Source of the DNA: Leucobacter celer subsp. astrifaciens
GTDB lineage: Bacteria > Actinomycetota > Actinomycetes > Actinomycetales > Microbacteriaceae
Assembly: GCF_001273835.1 (NCBI RefSeq)
Contig: NZ_JHEI01000144.1
Span: 94,470-158,469, forward strand
Length of the DNA stretch: 64,000 nt
Direction: 5' to 3'
Below, in pieces: positions 8,027 through 16,629 of this stretch. Below the pieces are notes generated by a model. That model ran no database searches and was not told the DNA's origin. It saw only the letters and a program-made list of their open reading frames with translations. Position numbers and translations under genes: made by a program. Positions within the stretch are counted from its first letter, which is position 1; every line of letters begins with the position of its first letter.

Positions 8027-9631
8027 TCAGCGGATCTGCGAGAGATTGACGCCGGCGAGCGGATCGTGGCTCACGTGCTCCACGCTCGTCGAGGCGACCA
8101 GGAAGAAGGAGGGCTCGAGCAGGTAGGCGAAGGGGGCCTCCTCGTTCATCGCCTCGTTCCAGGCGGTGTAGGCCGCTGCGCGATCCTCTCCGATGGCCGC
8201 CCGGGCCTCGTCCGCCAGCTTCGCGACCTCGGGGGCCGCATCGGCGGGCCAGTGCACACGCTCGCCGATGAGATTGCCGGCGGAGAACACCAGCACGTCC
8301 GAGGGGTCCGCGATGTCCGGCGGCCACGACCAGAGGGCCATCTCGGTCTCGCCGTCGATGTAGCGCTGGAGCGAGGTCGAGGTGGGCGTCGGGTTCAGGG
8401 TGACCTTCAGGCCGATCGCCTCGAGCTGGGTCTGCAGGCCCTGGGCGAGCACGTTGTAGTCGATGCCCGCGAGGCGCGTGTAGTCGTTCGCGTAGTCCAG
8501 CGTGACCGCGGTACCGGTCTTGCCCGCGTCGGCGAGGAGCTGCTTCGCCGCCTCGGGATCGGACTTCGGGCCCTCGCCCTCCGGCAGGGAGCCGAGCATC
8601 ATCGACGGGATGATGCCCGTGGCCTCCTTGGCGCCCGCGCCGACGAGGGCGCGCAGCGCTTCGTAGTCGATGCCGGTCTTGATCGCCTCCGTGACATCTG
8701 GATCGGCCGTTGCCGCGCCGGCCTTCTGGGAGAGGGCGAGGTAGAGCACCTCGGGGGACGGCGAGGACTGCACCTTCAGCGCGTCCGACTCCATGCCCTC
8801 GGCGATGCGCCCCGGGATGTCGAGTGCGATCTGGCTGTCGCCGCCCTCGATGTTCGCCTTCTGCTGCTGCGCGTTGTTGACGTTGCGCAGTACGATGCGG
8901 TCGTAGGCGGGCGCGTCGCCCCAGTAGTCCTCGTTCTTCACGAGCACGATCTGAGAGTTCGTGTCGTAGCTCTCGAGCGTGTACGGGCCGCTTCCGACGC
9001 CGTTGCCCGACTCGGTGAAGAGATTGCCGGCCTGATCGGCCTCGGCCGCGTCCTCGGCATCCGTGCCACCCGCTGCGCGCACCGTCTCGTCGTCGACGAT
9101 CGACAGCGGTGAGGCGGTCAGCGTGTGCTCCATGTAGGGCGCCGGGCTCTCGGTGGTGATCGTCACGGTGCGCTCGTCGGCCTCTGCGACCGTGACGCCC
9201 TCCATGCGATACGCCGGGCTTGCTCCGAGGTGCTTCAGGCGGTTGAGGGAGAACACCACGTCCGCTGCGGTGACCGGGTTGCCGTTCGCGAACTTCACGT
9301 CGTCGCGCAGGGTCACGGTGAACTCGGTCGCGCTGTCGTTCGCCTCGATCGACTCGGCGAGGAGCGGCTGCGGCTCGGCGACGTTGTCGACGTAGGTGAA
9401 GAGCGTCTGGTAGATGCCGCTGGCGACGATCGCGTCGGTCACCTGGAAGATGGTGGCGGGGTCGATCGACTGCGCGGTGAACGCCTGGTCTATGACGAGT
9501 GTCCCGGGCTTCTCCGTCGAGGCGCCGGTGTTGCCCGCCTGGCCTCCGGCTGCGCAGCCGGAGACGACGAGGGCGCCGGCCATGAGCAGTGCGGAGACCC
9601 CTGCGGCTTTTCGAAGCGGCTTCGATGCCAT
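8027..9631 (-). CDS. peptide ABC importer solute-binding lipoprotein (SBP family 5)
   Basis: A 534-residue extracytoplasmic substrate-binding lipoprotein. A signal peptide ends in LVVSGC with the lipidated Cys at 26. The family-5 core follows, with the FTVTLRDDVKFANGNPVTAADVVFSLNR motif split here as FANGNPVTAADV near 117. The ATG at 9631 is preceded by AAAGGA at a good distance; in-frame starts further upstream lie in the regulatory region and would bury the signal peptide. It is the first gene of the importer operon and divergent from the IclR regulator. The ligand is probably a short peptide or peptide-like compound, given the linked M19 dipeptidase. Confidence 0.9.
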   Translation of the reverse strand: MASKPLRKAAGVSALLMAGALVVSGCAAGGQAGNTGASTEKPGTLVIDQAFTAQSIDPATIFQVTDAIVASGIYQTLFTYVDNVAEPQPLLAESIEANDSATEFTVTLRDDVKFANGNPVTAADVVFSLNRLKHLGASPAYRMEGVTVAEADERTVTITTESPAPYMEHTLTASPLSIVDDETVRAAGGTDAEDAAEADQAGNLFTESGNGVGSGPYTLESYDTNSQIVLVKNEDYWGDAPAYDRIVLRNVNNAQQQKANIEGGDSQIALDIPGRIAEGMESDALKVQSSPSPEVLYLALSQKAGAATADPDVTEAIKTGIDYEALRALVGAGAKEATGIIPSMMLGSLPEGEGPKSDPEAAKQLLADAGKTGTAVTLDYANDYTRLAGIDYNVLAQGLQTQLEAIGLKVTLNPTPTSTSLQRYIDGETEMALWSWPPDIADPSDVLVFSAGNLIGERVHWPADAAPEVAKLADEARAAIGEDRAAAYTAWNEAMNEEAPFAYLLEPSFFLVASTSVEHVSHDPLAGVNLSQIR

Positions 9632-9726
9632 GTCGCAGATCCTTTCGATGTATCGGTGTCGCGGGGTTGTACCCGGTGAGATCAGGACTTGCGCGACCTC
9701 GCTGTCGGGGTTAGTGTCAACCATAT

Positions 9727-9930
9727 CGTGACAACTGCTTCTAATTTGTGAAGCAGTGAGAGCGATATTACCGGTGATGCGATGTTCGTCAAGAGGGATC
9801 CGTATTTTGTTATGAAACGAATCTCTGCATGCCAGGACAGGCGCATTCCGGAAAAACGAGTTGACTTATCCGAATTCGCTGGCTAGTTTCGTGTCACGCA
9901 ATGCGCAACTATGTCACGAAATAGGTGACA
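9727..9930. promoter_or_regulatory. divergent operator region with three TGTCACG boxes
   Basis: The 314-bp gap between the importer and iclR is clearly AT-richer than the genes. TGTCACG occurs at 9892-9898 and 9912-9918 on the plus strand and at 9733-9727 on the minus strand. At 9912-9930 TGTCAC and GTGACA form a perfect inverted repeat spaced by 7 nt. A second perfect repeat, ACTGCTTC/GAAGCAGT, lies at 9734-9741 and 9750-9757. The positions fit operators through which the adjacent IclR protein would control both arms. Confidence 0.5.
9861..9889 (+). promoter_or_regulatory. predicted promoter of the iclR operon
   Basis: TTGACT (9861-9866) and TAGTTT (9884-9889) are separated by 17 bp. The predicted start site falls next to the TGTCACG boxes, which would allow repression by occlusion. 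Confidence 0.45.
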
Positions 9931-9945
9931 AAGAATGGAGATCCC

Positions 9946-10704
9946 ATGACTGAGAGCGTTCCCGGGACGGGCGGTACGGCACCGCTGACCTCGAACCTCA
10001 AGATGCTGCGCTTGCTCGAGGAGATCGCGAAGACGAGCGCACCCTTCGGCGTGTCCGAGATCGCCCGCCGGGTCGGGGGATCCCGGTCGATGGTGCACCG
10101 GCAACTCGTGACGCTCGTCGCGGGCGGGTGGCTCACGACCGATGCGCAGGGCTCGTACACCCTGACCTTCTCGCCGGTCCGCCTCGGCCAGGCCGCGCTG
10201 CGGCACGCGAGCGTCGACCAGCGCATCTCCGAAGAACTCACCCGGCTCGCCGACGAGCTCGGGGAGGGCATCTCCCTCGGCACGCTCGACGGCGACTCGG
10301 TCACGATCGTCGGACGCGGGCTGCCGCCGAGGAACGTCCACGTGTCGCTCGAGCACGGTCAACGCTTCGGCATCGCGGGAAGCGCCCTCGGGTCGGTGCT
10401 CGCCAGCTACCTCGGCGAGTCCGAACTCCGCCGGTTCCGCGATTCCGGCGTCGAGCTCCCCGGAGAGGCCGAGCGGGCCCGAGTGCGGGCGGAGGGGTAC
10501 GCGATGCTCGTCGACGACGAGTTCGATCCGATCGAGATCGTCGCCGTTCCCGTCGGCCGTACTCCCGGCCGGGTGCGATTCGCGCTGTCCGCGCACTGGC
10601 CGCACGGCCGCGCGAAGCCGGATCACGTGCTCTCATCGCTCGAGGCCGGCGCCCGGGCGATCGAGGATCTCACCGAACAGAGCGCCGGAATCCTGCTCAC
10701 CTAG
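9946..10704 (+). CDS. IclR-family transcriptional regulator
   Basis: A 252-residue regulator. The N-terminal winged helix-turn-helix spans roughly residues 15-70 (GVSEIARRVGGSRSMVHRQLVTLV). The IclR effector domain follows from about 85 (LADELGEGISLGTLDGDSVTIV). ATG 9946 is chosen over the GTG at 9925 because GGAG lies 5 nt upstream and the GTG sits in the TGTCAC/GTGACA palindrome. It is the first gene of the right arm and divergent from the importer, so it is the natural local regulator; IclR proteins can repress or activate and usually bind a small metabolite. Confidence 0.88.
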   Translation: MTESVPGTGGTAPLTSNLKMLRLLEEIAKTSAPFGVSEIARRVGGSRSMVHRQLVTLVAGGWLTTDAQGSYTLTFSPVRLGQAALRHASVDQRISEELTRLADELGEGISLGTLDGDSVTIVGRGLPPRNVHVSLEHGQRFGIAGSALGSVLASYLGESELRRFRDSGVELPGEAERARVRAEGYAMLVDDEFDPIEIVAVPVGRTPGRVRFALSAHWPHGRAKPDHVLSSLEAGARAIEDLTEQSAGILLT

Positions 10705-10727
10705 CCCCAGAACACGAAGGAGTGCCG

Positions 10728-12443
10728 ATGTCCATCACACCCCCGTCCGTCGAGGTCCCTCGACGGATCCTCGATCCCGATCAGCTGCTGCGGTCGGGAC
10801 GCCTGCAGTCGCTGCCCGCCAGCCGGATCTCGGCCGGGCGCAGCCTGCTCGAGAAGATGCAGCAGGAGGGATGGACGTTCGAGCGCGTGCACTTCGACGT
10901 CGATGCGCGAGCCGAGGGCGAGGCCCTGTATCGGGTGCACGCGGCGGCGGGCCGGGTGTTCGACTTCGTGATCTTCAGCTTCGAGCCGACGCTCGACGGG
11001 CGCACGGGCCGGATCACCGGCCAGAACTGGGACATGATGGGGGCCCTCATCGAGGGGCCGACGACGGCGGCGGATCGGGCGACCACGCGCGAGGAACTGC
11101 CGAAGCTCTACGCGGGCCGCGCGGTGCCCGGCACCCTCACGTGGGCGCGCTCGAACCGCAGCTTCCGCGCGTTCAACCACACGGTCGACGCGCTGGTCGA
11201 GGGCCGGCAACCCGACACCCGTGAGCTCTGGGAGGTCGGGTACCTCATGCGCAACACCGGGCTGGACGGCAACGGGACCTTCCTCACTCGCTCCTTCCTC
11301 ACGCTCGAGGCCGACCACCCGTTGCGGCTGCCGCTGCACGCGCAGCTGCTGTCCGCGTTCATCATGCGCGAGTTCGCGTCCGACCTCGTCGAGACCATGG
11401 CGAAGCACCGCAACCCCGAGGCGGCGGTGCTCGACCGCGAACTCCGACGCATGATCGGCATCGGCAACGGCTCGGCGCTGGGGCTGCTCTTCTTCGTGAA
11501 CACCCACCCGATGCTCGTCGGCACCTGGCTCGAACAGCGCCAGACCCTGCTGGCCGAGGCGACGCTGATCCCGCTGCGTCCGGGAGAGGCCTCGTACGAG
11601 GAGTACCTCGAGCTGCTGCGGCGCGCGGCCGAGTTCGCCCGGGTCGATCCGTACGTGTACGCGCGATTCGACGACCCCCACCGCGTCGCGGTGCACCTCG
11701 ACGACGCCGTCGTCGAGCTCGAGGCTCTCGCGGCGCGCGGCGCGACGACCGGGGCGGAGCTCCTCGGGCGCCTCGAAGGGCGGATCGGTGACGAGGCCTG
11801 GGAACTCGTCGCCGCGAACCTGCTCGAGCTGCTGCCCTACGAGCGGGTGGTCGAGGCGCTCGAGGGCGGCATCCGCTCCGAGCAGTTCGTCTGCGACGCG
11901 ACTATGACGCTCTCCGAACTCCGCGAGATCATCGATCGCGACTACACCTGGGCGCTCGGGACCGACATGGACGCCCCGGGCGCGCGGCACTACGTCTGGT
12001 ACAAGTCGGCCGACGCCGAGGAGCCTCGACGTGGACCGGCCGCCGAGGTCCAGGGAGGCCGCAACTGGGCGCTCGACCTCCCGACCGAGCTGCAGGCCGT
12101 CGCAGCGGCGCTGCAGGAGACGAATGCGGGGTACGTGGGCGAGCTGTTGCGCGAACGCCCCGATCTCCGGGCGGCCGTCGAGCGCATCCAGTCGCTGCGC
12201 GGATTCCGCTACCACTCGCCGCACATCAACATGCTCTCGGACGAGTTCGTCCCCGTCTCCATCGTGCGCTTCATGAACTCTGCCGTCCACGGCCTGCTGC
12301 GCACGGTGGACGAGGGCGACGACCGCAACGTCCTCGGGCTCATCTACCTCGGCGCACCCACGGCTGCCGACCTGAACGAGGGCCTCGAGATCGAGACCCG
12401 CTACCCCCAGATGCCCGCGACCACGATCGGAGCCGCACGATGA
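10728..12443 (+). CDS. protein of unknown function (571 aa), possible catalytic partner of the next gene
   Basis: I do not recognise a family. The 571-residue protein has no signal peptide or membrane segment and looks cytoplasmic and mostly alpha-helical. Blocks that look conserved rather than random are TGQNWDMMGALIEGPTTAAD near 100-120, VGYLMRNTGLDGNGTFLTRS near 171-190, RDYTWALGTDMD near 404-415, and FRYHSPHINMLSDEFVPVSI near 491-510. The start ATG has AAGGAG 7 nt upstream. The stop overlaps the following ATG (ATGA), so the two products are probably made together. The context (peptide importer, M19 dipeptidase, RidA) suggests an enzyme acting on an imported amino-acid-like compound; this is inference. 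Confidence 0.85.
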   Translation: MSITPPSVEVPRRILDPDQLLRSGRLQSLPASRISAGRSLLEKMQQEGWTFERVHFDVDARAEGEALYRVHAAAGRVFDFVIFSFEPTLDGRTGRITGQNWDMMGALIEGPTTAADRATTREELPKLYAGRAVPGTLTWARSNRSFRAFNHTVDALVEGRQPDTRELWEVGYLMRNTGLDGNGTFLTRSFLTLEADHPLRLPLHAQLLSAFIMREFASDLVETMAKHRNPEAAVLDRELRRMIGIGNGSALGLLFFVNTHPMLVGTWLEQRQTLLAEATLIPLRPGEASYEEYLELLRRAAEFARVDPYVYARFDDPHRVAVHLDDAVVELEALAARGATTGAELLGRLEGRIGDEAWELVAANLLELLPYERVVEALEGGIRSEQFVCDATMTLSELREIIDRDYTWALGTDMDAPGARHYVWYKSADAEEPRRGPAAEVQGGRNWALDLPTELQAVAAALQETNAGYVGELLRERPDLRAAVERIQSLRGFRYHSPHINMLSDEFVPVSIVRFMNSAVHGLLRTVDEGDDRNVLGLIYLGAPTAADLNEGLEIETRYPQMPATTIGAAR

Positions 12444-13168
12444 CGGAGAGGATGCGGGCGTCCGCCCGCGAGATGCGACACATGGTGGGACGCTACCTGC
12501 ACTCCAGGGGGTGCCCGGGGTACGCGGTCAATGCCGTGCGCGACGCCATCATGGCGGCTCAGGCCGAGGGCTTCGACGCCGTGACGGAGATGGAGCGCGT
12601 CCGAGCGAGCTACCCGGAGGCGCGGACGAGCTTCATCGTCGGCCGCGTCGGCGAGCGCCTCGTGCTCGACGGCGACGCGACGCCGGCCCTGCTCCTCGCC
12701 CCGGCGCTCATCGACGAGCTGGCGCTCGCCGCGTCGGCGGGCGATTCCTCGGCCGTCGTCCGAAACGTGCGCGGCATCGACATGTTCGCCGCGCTCGGCG
12801 AGTACGCCGCCGTGCGCGGCGTCGCGTTCCGGATCGGTCCTGCGAGCGGAGCCGCCGGAGACAGCGGCGAATCCGCGACGGTCGCCTTCGAACGCACGCC
12901 GGCGACCCCCGTATCGCCGGCGGATTCCGCTGCGGGACCGGCGATGCAGAGGATCCTGCTCGACGGCTACGAGCTGGACGCCGACCAGTTCTGGCGGCTC
13001 TTCCACGAGTCGAATGAAGCGCTCACCCCCGACTCCGAGATCTCGCGCCGCCACGCGGGTTCGCAGCTCTACGACGAGCAGGGCAACCTGCTCGGCGAGG
13101 TGAGCGAGGAGACCTACCTGCATCTGCGCCGCGAGGCGGGGAACTCTCCGCAGGCGGTGCTCGCATGA
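12440..13168 (+). CDS. protein of unknown function (242 aa), coupled to the 571-aa protein
   Basis: No family is recognised with confidence. The 242-residue cytoplasmic protein has an Ala-rich helical N-terminal half (YLHSRGCPGYAVNAVRDAI near 16-34, LLLAPALIDELALAA near 83-97). A low-complexity Ala/Pro/Ser linker follows near 130-155. The C-terminal domain contains LLDGYELDADQFWRLFHES near 170-188. It overlaps both neighbours by 4 bp, which points to a complex with the 571-residue protein. Its general layout faintly recalls DUF3726-type proteins, but I would not assign it on that basis. Confidence 0.83.
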   Translation: MTERMRASAREMRHMVGRYLHSRGCPGYAVNAVRDAIMAAQAEGFDAVTEMERVRASYPEARTSFIVGRVGERLVLDGDATPALLLAPALIDELALAASAGDSSAVVRNVRGIDMFAALGEYAAVRGVAFRIGPASGAAGDSGESATVAFERTPATPVSPADSAAGPAMQRILLDGYELDADQFWRLFHESNEALTPDSEISRRHAGSQLYDEQGNLLGEVSEETYLHLRREAGNSPQAVLA

Positions 13169-14184
13169 GCGGCGGGCCGGTGATCGACGGACTGCAGTGC
13201 GGGCGCTACGACCGCGGGCTGCTCGAGCGGATGCGCGACGGCGGGCTGCGTGCGGCCACCATCACGGCCTCCTTCTGGGAGGACGCGCTCGAGACCATGG
13301 ACGCGCTCGCGAAGTGGAACGACCTCGTGCGCGAGCACTCCGACCTCGCGCTCATCGCGAGGAGCGGCGCCGATATCGATAACGCGGTGGCGAGCGACCG
13401 GATCGCGATCGTGCTCGGCACGCAGAACTCGTCGCTGTTCAACGATCGGCTCGGCTTCATCGAGCACTTCTGGAACATGGGGGTGCGCATCGTGCAGCTC
13501 ACCTACAACATCCAGAACGCCATCGGCGCCTCCTGCTACGAGCCGACCGACACGGGTCTCTCGCGCTTCGGGCACGAGGTGGTCGAGGAGATGAACCGCG
13601 TCGGCATGATCGTCGATCTCTCGCACGTCGGCGAGCGCACCTCGCTCGAGGCGATCGAGGCGTCGACACGGCCCGTCGCGATCAACCACGCGAACGCGCG
13701 CTCGATCTACGACCACGCGCGGAACAAGGGCGACGACGTGCTGCGCGCGCTCGTCGCCGGTGGCGGCGTGCTGGGCGTCTGCACGTACAACAACATCGCG
13801 GGCGAGTATGCGGCGACCCTCGACGGCTCCGCCGACCTCATCGCGAAGCACGTGGATCTGCTCGGGATCGACCACGTGGCCTACGGTTCGGACCTCGATC
13901 CGAACGCGCCGACCGACAACCTCGCCTGGATGCGCAACGGTCGGTGGAGCCGGCGCACCCAGCACGGCGCTGCGCGGCCCGACATCGCGCCGCCGCCCGA
14001 AGCCTGGATCGACAACTTCGACTTCCACAAGTTCGGCGAGGTGCGCGATCGGCTCGTCGAGCGGGGCCTGCTGACCGCCGACGAAGCGCAGCAGGTGTTC
14101 TTCGGCAACTGGAAGCGGATGTACGACGAGGGGTTCGTGCCGATGAGCGAGATGGACTCCCCGACGAAGGAGCACGACGCATGA
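13165..14184 (+). CDS. divergent membrane-dipeptidase (peptidase M19) family protein
   Basis: A 339-residue amidohydrolase-fold protein of the renal-dipeptidase family. M19 enzymes use two zinc ions to cut dipeptides or related amides. Family blocks present are VRIVQLTYNIQNAIGASCYE near 110-129, IVDLSHVGE near 147-155, AINHANARSIYDH near 172-184, and the GSDLDPN region near 234. The N-terminal metal motif DGHxD of classical members is replaced by IDGLQCGRYD at 7-16, so one metal site is probably altered. It overlaps both flanking genes by 4 bp. It most likely opens an amide or lactam in the compound brought in by the divergent importer. Confidence 0.85.
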   Translation: MSGGPVIDGLQCGRYDRGLLERMRDGGLRAATITASFWEDALETMDALAKWNDLVREHSDLALIARSGADIDNAVASDRIAIVLGTQNSSLFNDRLGFIEHFWNMGVRIVQLTYNIQNAIGASCYEPTDTGLSRFGHEVVEEMNRVGMIVDLSHVGERTSLEAIEASTRPVAINHANARSIYDHARNKGDDVLRALVAGGGVLGVCTYNNIAGEYAATLDGSADLIAKHVDLLGIDHVAYGSDLDPNAPTDNLAWMRNGRWSRRTQHGAARPDIAPPPEAWIDNFDFHKFGEVRDRLVERGLLTADEAQQVFFGNWKRMYDEGFVPMSEMDSPTKEHDA

Positions 14185-14561
14185 GCGCGGTGACACGGCA
14201 TCCCGAGGATGCGAACGGCGCGCTGTCCTCCGACATCACCGTGGCGCACGGCACCGCCTACGTCACGGTCATCCCGGTCGACGCCGACGGCGTACTCGTC
14301 GATGGCATCGAGGCGCAGTCGGAGATCGTCATCGCTAACCTCGAGGAGGAACTCGCGAAGGTCGGTGCGAGGCTCGCCGATGTCGCGCACCTGACGATCT
14401 ACCTGCGCGATCTCGCGGAGAACCGCGGGGCGTTCAACGAGGTCTATGCGCGGCGCTTCGGCGGCGTGGTGCCCGTGCGCTGCGCCGTCGGCGTCGCCGA
14501 GCTCGCGCGGCCGACGATGCTCGTCGAGCTGACGGCGGTCGCCGCGGTTCCGTCCGCGTAG
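14181..14561 (+). CDS. RidA/YER057c/UK114-family protein
   Basis: A 126-residue protein of the Rid family, trimeric enamine/imine deaminases or related hydrolases. The family core is seen in [29 protein letters not shown] split around 48-76, and the C-terminal ARPTMLVEL block near 109-117. The Arg lies two residues later than the substrate-binding Arg of canonical RidA (xRLPxxxxVEIEA), so this is a divergent subfamily. The ATG overlaps the dipeptidase stop. It probably removes a reactive imine or completes hydrolysis in the same pathway. Confidence 0.87.
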   Translation: MSAVTRHPEDANGALSSDITVAHGTAYVTVIPVDADGVLVDGIEAQSEIVIANLEEELAKVGARLADVAHLTIYLRDLAENRGAFNEVYARRFGGVVPVRCAVGVAELARPTMLVELTAVAAVPSA

Positions 14562-14594
14562 TCTCCGCGAGCCGCAGCACGCAGCGTCCATCCC

Positions 14595-14621
14595 CGTCAT
14601 TCTGCGCGCAGCCGCAGAATC
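14595..14621. repeat. short palindromic element (ATTCTGCG/CGCAGAAT)
   Basis: CGTCATTCTGCG is followed by the loop CGCAGC and the inverted arm CGCAGAAT (stem 14599-14606/14613-14620). The same element with a T-A to C-G compensatory change is at 57604-57630, and a decayed copy at 59262-59284. Confidence 0.65.
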
Positions 14622-14694
14622 CGCAGCGGTGCGGCGGCAGGGCCGAGCCGATCCCGCACTGGAGCGTGTCGGAGGGTACTGGCACACTGGAAGC

Positions 14695-16413
14695 ATGCAC
14701 GAGAGAGCGGGACGGCCGGCGCAGCAGCAGGATCTCATCGACGTCGACGCGCTGCTCGCGGCGTACACCGAGGTGGTGCCGGATCCCGCCGATCCGGCGC
14801 AGCGCGTCGTGTTCGGCACCTCCGGGCACCGGGGATCCTCGTTGAAGGGATCCTTCAACGAGGCGCACATCGTCGCGATCAGCGCGGCCATCGCGGAGTA
14901 CCGCACGGCGCAGGGGATCCGCGGCCCGCTGTTCATCGGAGCCGACACGCACGCCCTCTCCTCCCCGGCCGAGCACACGGCTCGCGAGGTGCTCTCGGCG
15001 GCCGGCGTGCACGTGCTGGCGAAGTCCGGCAGCGGCGACGAGCTGTTCGTACCGACGCCGGCCGTGAGCCACGCGATCCTCACGCACAATCGGGATCGCA
15101 CCGCCGACGATCCGCACCGCGCCGACGGCATCGTCGTCACCCCCAGCCACAATCCGCCGGCCGACGGCGGCTTCAAGTACAACCCCCCGCACGGCGGCCC
15201 GGCCGACGGCGAGGCGACCGACTGGATCGCGGCGCGTGCCAACGAACTGCTGGCGAGCGGCACCGATGCGATCCCGCGTGCGGGGATCGCTCAAGCGGGA
15301 TCGCATCGCGATTCCGCGCGATCTTCGCTGGCGCCACTGCGCCAGGAGGACGGCATCGGCGGGGTTCCCGTGGGGCGCTACGACTTCCTCGGCGAGTACG
15401 TCGAGTCGCTCGGCGAGGTCATCGACCTCGGCGCGATCCGCGAGGCCGGGGTGCGCATGGCGGCGCACCCGCTCGGCGGAGCGAGCGCCGCCTACTGGGC
15501 GGCGATCCGGGATCGCCACGGTCTCGACCTCACGGTGCTGGGTCCGGGGGTGGATCCGCAGTGGGGGTTCATGCACCTCGACTGGGACGGCAGGATCCGC
15601 ATGGACCCCTCGTCTCGGCACGTCATGTCGACCGTCGAGGAGTACCAGCGGCTGTACCCGATCGTGACGGGCAACGACGCCGACGCCGACCGGCACGGCA
15701 TCGTCACCGCCGACGGCGGTCTCATGAACCCCAACCACTACCTCGCGGTGGCGATCGACTACCTGCTCGCGCACCGGCCAGGCTGGTCGGCCGGCGCCGG
15801 AGTGGGCAAGACCCTCGTGTCGTCGGCGCTCATCGACCGCGTGGTCGCCTCGCACGGCCGGGAGCTGCTCGAGGTGCCGGTCGGGTTCAAGTGGTTCGTC
15901 CCCGGCCTCTCGAACGGCAGCCTCGTCTTCGGCGGCGAGGAGAGCGCCGGGGCCTCGTTCCAGCGCTTCGACGGCACCGCTTGGAGCACCGACAAGGACG
16001 GCATCCTGCTCGCGCTCCTCGCCGCCGAGATCCAGGCCGTCACCGGGCAGTCCCCGTCCGAGCGCTACCGCGAGCTGACCGACCGCTTCGGCGAACCCGC
16101 CTACGCCCGCGTCGATGCGGCCGCCACGCCGGAGCAGAAGGCCCGGCTCGGAGCGCTCTCGCCCGACGACGTGACCGACACCGAGCTGGCCGGCGATCCG
16201 ATCACCGCGATCCTCACGACGGCGCCGGGCAACGGCGCCCCCATCGGCGGGCTCAAGGTGCAGACCGAGCACGCCTGGTTCGCGGCGCGTCCCTCCGGCA
16301 CCGAGGACGTCATGAAGATCTACGCCGAGTCGTTCCGGGGTCCGGAGCACCTGGCCGAGGTGCAGCAGGCGGCGCAGGAGCTCGTGGCGCGCGTGCTCGC
16401 CCCCGCCGGCTGA
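14695..16413 (+). CDS. pgm: phosphoglucomutase (alpha-D-glucose phosphate-specific)
   Basis: A 572-residue cytoplasmic enzyme interconverting glucose 1-phosphate and glucose 6-phosphate. All four domains are present: substrate entry [20 protein letters not shown] near 37-56, active-site phosphoserine loop [15 protein letters not shown] near 149-163, Mg loop [10 protein letters not shown] near 326-335, sugar-binding GGEESAGAS near 414-422, and phosphate-binding [15 protein letters not shown] near 532-546. The ATG at 14695 begins the [14 protein letters not shown] sequence that matches the start of E. coli Pgm. Slightly longer than usual because of a polar insert near 203-222. Confidence 0.95.
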   Translation: MHERAGRPAQQQDLIDVDALLAAYTEVVPDPADPAQRVVFGTSGHRGSSLKGSFNEAHIVAISAAIAEYRTAQGIRGPLFIGADTHALSSPAEHTAREVLSAAGVHVLAKSGSGDELFVPTPAVSHAILTHNRDRTADDPHRADGIVVTPSHNPPADGGFKYNPPHGGPADGEATDWIAARANELLASGTDAIPRAGIAQAGSHRDSARSSLAPLRQEDGIGGVPVGRYDFLGEYVESLGEVIDLGAIREAGVRMAAHPLGGASAAYWAAIRDRHGLDLTVLGPGVDPQWGFMHLDWDGRIRMDPSSRHVMSTVEEYQRLYPIVTGNDADADRHGIVTADGGLMNPNHYLAVAIDYLLAHRPGWSAGAGVGKTLVSSALIDRVVASHGRELLEVPVGFKWFVPGLSNGSLVFGGEESAGASFQRFDGTAWSTDKDGILLALLAAEIQAVTGQSPSERYRELTDRFGEPAYARVDAAATPEQKARLGALSPDDVTDTELAGDPITAILTTAPGNGAPIGGLKVQTEHAWFAARPSGTEDVMKIYAESFRGPEHLAEVQQAAQELVARVLAPAG

Positions 16414-16490
16414 CCGCCGCTGGCTGACCGCCGCTGGCTGACCGCCGCTGGCTGAGCGCCGCCGGCTGAGCGCCGCCGGCTGAGCGCCGG
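16410..16490 (+). repeat. tandem array of 14-bp units starting at the pgm stop codon
   Basis: Five full units and one partial: three of CTGACCGCCGCTGG, two of CTGAGCGCCGCCGG, then CTGAGCGCCGG. The first unit contains the TGA stop of pgm (16411-16413). Because the period is not a multiple of three, the repeated TGA closes all three reading frames. Confidence 0.85.
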
Positions 16491-16501
16491 CAGTGACCGT
16501 C

Positions 16502-16597
16502 GATTGAGCGAGCGTCAGCGAGCGCTGTGCTGAGCGAGGCGAAGCCGAGTCGAAATATCGAAATCGAACGGGTTTCGACTCGCAGGCTCGCTCAACC
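16502..16597. repeat. TTGAGCGAGC-type inverted repeat (copy 2)
   Basis: GATTGAGCGAGC (16502-16513) and GCTCGCTCAACC (16586-16597) form the outer arms. CGAGTCGAAA (16546-16555) and TTTCGACTCG (16573-16582) form perfect inner arms. It ends about 30 bp before the pheA start codon and is related to the elements at 2701 and 57547. Confidence 0.7.
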
Positions 16598-16617
16598 GGC
16601 GACGGCGTCGGCAGCGG

Positions 16618-16623
16618 TAGCCT
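16618..16623 (+). promoter_or_regulatory. -10 box giving a leaderless pheA transcript
   Basis: TAGCCT ends 6 nt before the pheA ATG; no ribosome binding site is seen in between. Confidence 0.45.
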
Positions 16624-16629
16624 TGATCC

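Noticed and set aside
9632..9724. Upstream in-frame extension of the solute-binding protein to 9724
   Set aside because: It would place 31 extra residues before a normal lipoprotein signal peptide; the ATG at 9631 has a good ribosome binding site.
16410..16490. CRISPR-like array
   Set aside because: Units are 14 bp and directly abutting, without spacers; no cas gene is present. The same holds for the arrays at 46316 and 50869.
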